Source: a virus
Length of the DNA: 44,311 nt
Direction: 5' to 3' (one strand)
IMG/VR virus record: IMGVR_UViG_3300027881_001711
Location: 1 to 44,311 of that record
The position numbers and the translations under genes were made by a program. Under the pieces are notes generated by a model. It saw nothing but the letters and a program-made list of their open reading frames with translations. It had not been told where the DNA came from and searched no databases. This document shows, one piece after another, positions 41,364-44,311 of the stretch. Each line of letters opens with the position of its first letter. Position 1 is the stretch's first letter.

Positions 41364-42386
41364 ATGTCGATAGCGTCTACGCCACCGTCTAATGACGTGT
41401 ATGCCCAGCTCGCTAAGGAGCAGGGTATCTCGCGTGGTAGTTACCGGGCCGTAGCGCTTCCACAACCACTTCCTGGTTTCGTCGTCAAGCAGTCAACCAT
41501 GCACGGCGCGCCGGCTGGTTGGCGTGCTGATGCCTCCGCATCTGTGGTCAATGTCGATCCGGATGTAGCCGGTGGCGGCTTTACTGTCGACTTTTCCAAG
41601 CTCAACAATGTGACCGCCCAGCAGATCGTTGACGACGCCGGGGTGAGACAAGCAACAAGCTTCGATGACATGCGTGAGCGTGCCGCAGCGGCGCTACGAC
41701 AATTTGCTGCCAGCACCAACGCTCTACAACCAGAAGTAGCGCCACAGGAGATCATGACACAGCCACAACCGACACCGCCCGTAATCCCGGGCTTCGACCG
41801 CTCTGCAAACCCTGTTGCGGCGCAGGTACCCAGCGGATGGCCCTCACCGCCAGCATCAGCACCACCGTCTGTGCTACTGCCGGCGCCAGCAGTGGGTAAC
41901 GGACAACCGCAACCGGTGCAAGCAGCACAGTTTGCTGCGCCTACTGCGCCGCCGGCAACGCACGTGCAGCGTGGCGACCCGCAGGCCAAGCCGTCGCTGT
42001 TTGACCGTGTTGCGTCACCAGCTCCGTCGGCACATGCTGCACCGGTACACCGCGGAGTGGCGCCACAGCCGTCATTCAAGGTCAAGTTCGAGGTAAACAA
42101 CTCGGCCGTTGACATCGAGGCCTGGTACCACCAAATCATCAGAGCAGAGCACATTTTGGCGCTTTGCTACGACGTTCGGACCACCGGCATCCCGCGGATG
42201 ACGCTTCGGCCGACGTCCGAGAACATCGCTGTCCATGTCGAGGGTAGTGACTCCATTTACATCGTGACAGACCCGGCTATCCGCTTCGTACACAACGACG
42301 AGGAGGTCCAGGTCTTCTTCATCAAGTCGGAGCATCCGTACAATCCGACCTCTGGGGCTCCAGAGCAGCCACCAGAAGCCCAGTAG
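41364..42386 (+). CDS. proline-rich protein near portal, 340 aa
   Basis: I start this at the ATG at 41364, after the hairpin; the same frame is open back to 41142 but that region contains the terminator. No strong ribosome binding site was seen. Residues of about 1-140 include a mixed domain, about 140-300 are Pro/Ala/Gln-rich and probably flexible, and the last 100 residues look globular (VKFEVNNSAVDIEAWYH onward). It could be a virion-associated or head-tail assembly protein because it lies next to the portal gene; this is inference. Confidence 0.65.
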   Translation: MSIASTPPSNDVYAQLAKEQGISRGSYRAVALPQPLPGFVVKQSTMHGAPAGWRADASASVVNVDPDVAGGGFTVDFSKLNNVTAQQIVDDAGVRQATSFDDMRERAAAALRQFAASTNALQPEVAPQEIMTQPQPTPPVIPGFDRSANPVAAQVPSGWPSPPASAPPSVLLPAPAVGNGQPQPVQAAQFAAPTAPPATHVQRGDPQAKPSLFDRVASPAPSAHAAPVHRGVAPQPSFKVKFEVNNSAVDIEAWYHQIIRAEHILALCYDVRTTGIPRMTLRPTSENIAVHVEGSDSIYIVTDPAIRFVHNDEEVQVFFIKSEHPYNPTSGAPEQPPEAQ

Positions 42387-42394
42387 GCAAAACC

Positions 42395-42670
42395 ATGTGT
42401 TTTGCGGTAGGATTAAGCACGATATACGTGAATCAGTGGCAGCTTGAGGAACTTCGAGCCTGGGGGAACGCTACCATGATGGAGAAGCAAGGCGTAATCG
42501 CGCCGGGGATTACCCCGGATCTGGACAAGGACCCGTTGTTGAAGCACGCAGAAGCGTATGAGGAGGAGATGGCACTTGTCGAGGCTGGCAAGCGTGCGCG
42601 TGATGCCGCAGCCGAGCTTGAGCAGCAAGATCCGGTCACCCGTATTGCTGCAGCAGGCGCTAGCGACTAA
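42395..42670 (+). CDS. hypothetical protein, 91 aa
   Basis: A small helical acidic protein, with a helix rich in Glu, Ala and Leu in its second half. The ribosome binding site is weak (TAGG). It lies between the proline-rich protein and the portal. Function unknown. Confidence 0.6.
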   Translation: MCFAVGLSTIYVNQWQLEELRAWGNATMMEKQGVIAPGITPDLDKDPLLKHAEAYEEEMALVEAGKRARDAAAELEQQDPVTRIAAAGASD

Positions 42671-42683
42671 CCAGGGATGAACC

Positions 42684-44311
42684 ATGTCGTTCCTTATGCC
42701 GACGTCGCCCACGGGTAACCGCGGGTCGCAGAGTGTAGAGCCTTTTCCCGATCCCTTCTGTGACTACGCCTCGACGGCGATGCCCAATTCACTGGGCAAT
42801 GCTCTTCGCTGGTGCGAGTATATCATGCTCGCCAATGGCGTATATCGCTCGGCCGTTGACCGCGTTATCAGCTACTTCATAACTGATATCGAGCTGGACG
42901 GCACTGATCGCGAGGGGAAAGAGAAGTACAAAGACTTCCTCAACGACACTCTCGGCATCCATGCGCTCCTGCGGCAGGTCGCACTCGACTACATCACATA
43001 CGGCAACTTCTTTGCCTCAGTTACCGTGCCGTTCCGGCGCAGCCTCTCGTGTCCCGAGTGTGGGTTCGAGGCGCCGCTCAAGAACATCCACGGCAACAAA
43101 AAGTTCAGTTTCACATGGCGATCTAGTGAGTTCCAAGCTACTTGCCCCATGTGCAAGTTCAGCGGCAAGTGGACCCACGTGGATCGCCGTAGCACAGAGG
43201 AAGACGACATCGTCGTCAAGCGATGGAACCCGCACGAGATGGACTTGCTGTGGGATCCGTACACCGATCAAGTTGGACACATCTGGAAGATCCCACAGTA
43301 CTACAAGCAGTTCGTCAACAAGGGTCATCTCTTTCACCTTGAGCGTGCACCGTGGGAAGTCATACAGGCCATCCAGAACAACACACACATCCAATTCAAC
43401 CCGGATGTGATCTACCACGGCAAAGAGGATACGTTAGCGGGCGTGTTGAACAAGGGCTGGGGCGTTAGCCGCATCCTGACGAACTTCCGACAGGCCTGGT
43501 ACCTCCAGGTGCTGCATCGCTACAACGAGGCCATCGGTCTCGACTACATCATCCCCTTCCGCGTGATCACACCGGAACCCCGCCCCGGCGGCGCCGGGGG
43601 TGGCGGCGAAGCGACCGACCCACTCTTCACGGCAGACTTGGGCGGTTTCACTGGCCAAGTGCAGTCCATGCTTAGGCAACGGCGCCAGGACCCCACCATG
43701 TGGTTCTCGCTTCCGTTCCCGTTGCGCTATCAGGCCCTCGGTGCCGAGGCAAGCCAGCTGGCGCCGCATGAACTGATGGACCAGGCATTAGACACGCTCT
43801 TGTCTGCGGTGGGAGTGCCCGTCGAGTTCTATAAGGGCAGCATGACCGTGCAGAGTGCACCAGCTGCGTTACGTTTGATGGAGTCCAACTGGAGCCACCT
43901 GACGCACGTGCTTAACAACTTCTTGCAATGGCTCGTCACCAAGGTGAGCATCACGCTGAGCTGGGACGATGTCACGGCACGCCTTGCACGGCCTTCGCAC
44001 GCCGACGACCTCAACCGTCAGCTCGCCAAGCTGCAGTTGATGATGGGACAACAGATCTCGCAGACAACCGGTATGAAGTCCGTGGGCCTCGTCTTCGAGG
44101 ACGAGCAGAAGCGGATGCTGGACGAGCAGCGGTTTGTCGCCGAGGAATCGCAGAAAGCACAGGAGCAGCTCCAGTCGGCCGGCCTGGGCGATCAAATGGC
44201 CCAGGGCGGCATGGGCAACCCTGCAGCTGGCGGCGCCCCTGGTGGCGCTCCTATGGCGCCTGGTGGCGCTCCCCCGATGGGCGGCGCTCCCCCGATGGGC
44301 GGCGGCGCACC
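42684..44311 (+). CDS. portal protein, 5' part, cut by the window edge
   Basis: The frame stays open to the last base (542 codons). It has the features of large-phage portal proteins: an N-terminal region with LRWCEYIMLANGVYRSAVDR, a helical region near VALDYITYGN, a zinc ribbon inserted near residues 116-160 (SCPECGFE and TCPMCKFS), and a C-terminal region with VGVPVEFYKG and MESNWSHLTHVLNNFLQW. The tail before the edge is Gly/Met/Pro/Ala-rich with tandem repeats. The portal forms the DNA-entry ring of the capsid. The terminase would be expected outside this window. Confidence 0.82.
   Translation, partial: MSFLMPTSPTGNRGSQSVEPFPDPFCDYASTAMPNSLGNALRWCEYIMLANGVYRSAVDRVISYFITDIELDGTDREGKEKYKDFLNDTLGIHALLRQVALDYITYGNFFASVTVPFRRSLSCPECGFEAPLKNIHGNKKFSFTWRSSEFQATCPMCKFSGKWTHVDRRSTEEDDIVVKRWNPHEMDLLWDPYTDQVGHIWKIPQYYKQFVNKGHLFHLERAPWEVIQAIQNNTHIQFNPDVIYHGKEDTLAGVLNKGWGVSRILTNFRQAWYLQVLHRYNEAIGLDYIIPFRVITPEPRPGGAGGGGEATDPLFTADLGGFTGQVQSMLRQRRQDPTMWFSLPFPLRYQALGAEASQLAPHELMDQALDTLLSAVGVPVEFYKGSMTVQSAPAALRLMESNWSHLTHVLNNFLQWLVTKVSITLSWDDVTARLARPSHADDLNRQLAKLQLMMGQQISQTTGMKSVGLVFEDEQKRMLDEQRFVAEESQKAQEQLQSAGLGDQMAQGGMGNPAAGGAPGGAPMAPGGAPPMGGAPPMGGGA
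44265..44300 (+). repeat. two tandem 18-bp repeats in portal tail
   Basis: GGCGCTCCCCCGATGGGC occurs twice in a row exactly (44265-44282 and 44283-44300), encoding GAPPMG units. Further related Gly/Ala/Pro/Met codons extend upstream to about 44230. The array continues towards the right edge of the window, so its full length is unknown. Confidence 0.85.

Noticed and set aside
1-44311. CRISPR array, tRNA genes, integrase, retron or transposon
   Set aside because: No regularly spaced repeats, cloverleaf sequence, recombinase, reverse transcriptase or transposase motif was seen by eye; a tRNA or covariance-model scan would settle the RNA part.

Overview
The window is one contiguous, gene-dense stretch of a large double-stranded DNA tailed phage (Caudoviricetes), with every supported gene on the + strand. 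The evidence is short intergenic gaps, many 1-4 base ATGA/GTGA/TTGA stop-start overlaps, a complete phage replication and recombination set, and a portal gene cut by the right edge. I saw no integrase, excisionase, tRNA, CRISPR array or insertion sequence, so a virulent lifestyle is likely but not shown. The host is unknown. A bifunctional ADP-heptose synthase (HldE) suggests a Gram-negative host, because ADP-heptose is an LPS inner-core precursor in those bacteria. The sequence is GC-rich apart from a few AT-richer regulatory gaps.

Layout. 184-2765: unknown proteins, a small SAM methyltransferase and a small membrane protein. 2766-3364: a regulatory gap with four consecutive inverted repeats, a promoter-like site, an unlisted 52-residue TTG-start membrane protein and a strong terminator. 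3365-7493: unknown proteins and hldE. 7527-14007: an SbcD/gp47-like nuclease and SbcC/gp46-like ATPase separated by four small genes, then two unknown genes. 14008-14308: a consensus sigma70-type promoter followed about 70 bases later by a terminator, a candidate small RNA. 14309-23128: SF2 helicase, two unknown genes, DnaB-like helicase, primase, and a uracil-DNA-glycosylase/family A DNA polymerase fusion. 23129-26063: a separately transcribed candidate ssDNA-binding protein with its own promoter and terminator, then a RecA-like recombinase. 26060-32123: accessory genes including a DUF932-like protein, a DUF1016-like protein and a GT-A glycosyltransferase. 32196-36399: a DUF5131 (Gp37/Gp68) protein, DEDD exonuclease, RuvC-like resolvase and a pair of tandem paralogues. 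36408-41242: unknown genes, a terminator and small ORFs. 41364-44311: proline-rich protein, small protein and portal, the start of a virion module.

The core genes fit recombination-linked replication: primase, helicase, polymerase, RecA-like protein, SbcCD, SF2 helicase and RuvC. The most unusual signals are (i) a recurring 16-bp dyad TTGTTC-N4-GAACAA present five times exactly, three of them at gene starts; (ii) the phage HldE together with a glycosyltransferase, a methyltransferase and the UDG-polymerase fusion, which could be parts of a sugar-modification route; (iii) short promoter-to-terminator units; and (iv) the four-dyad region at 2814-2962.
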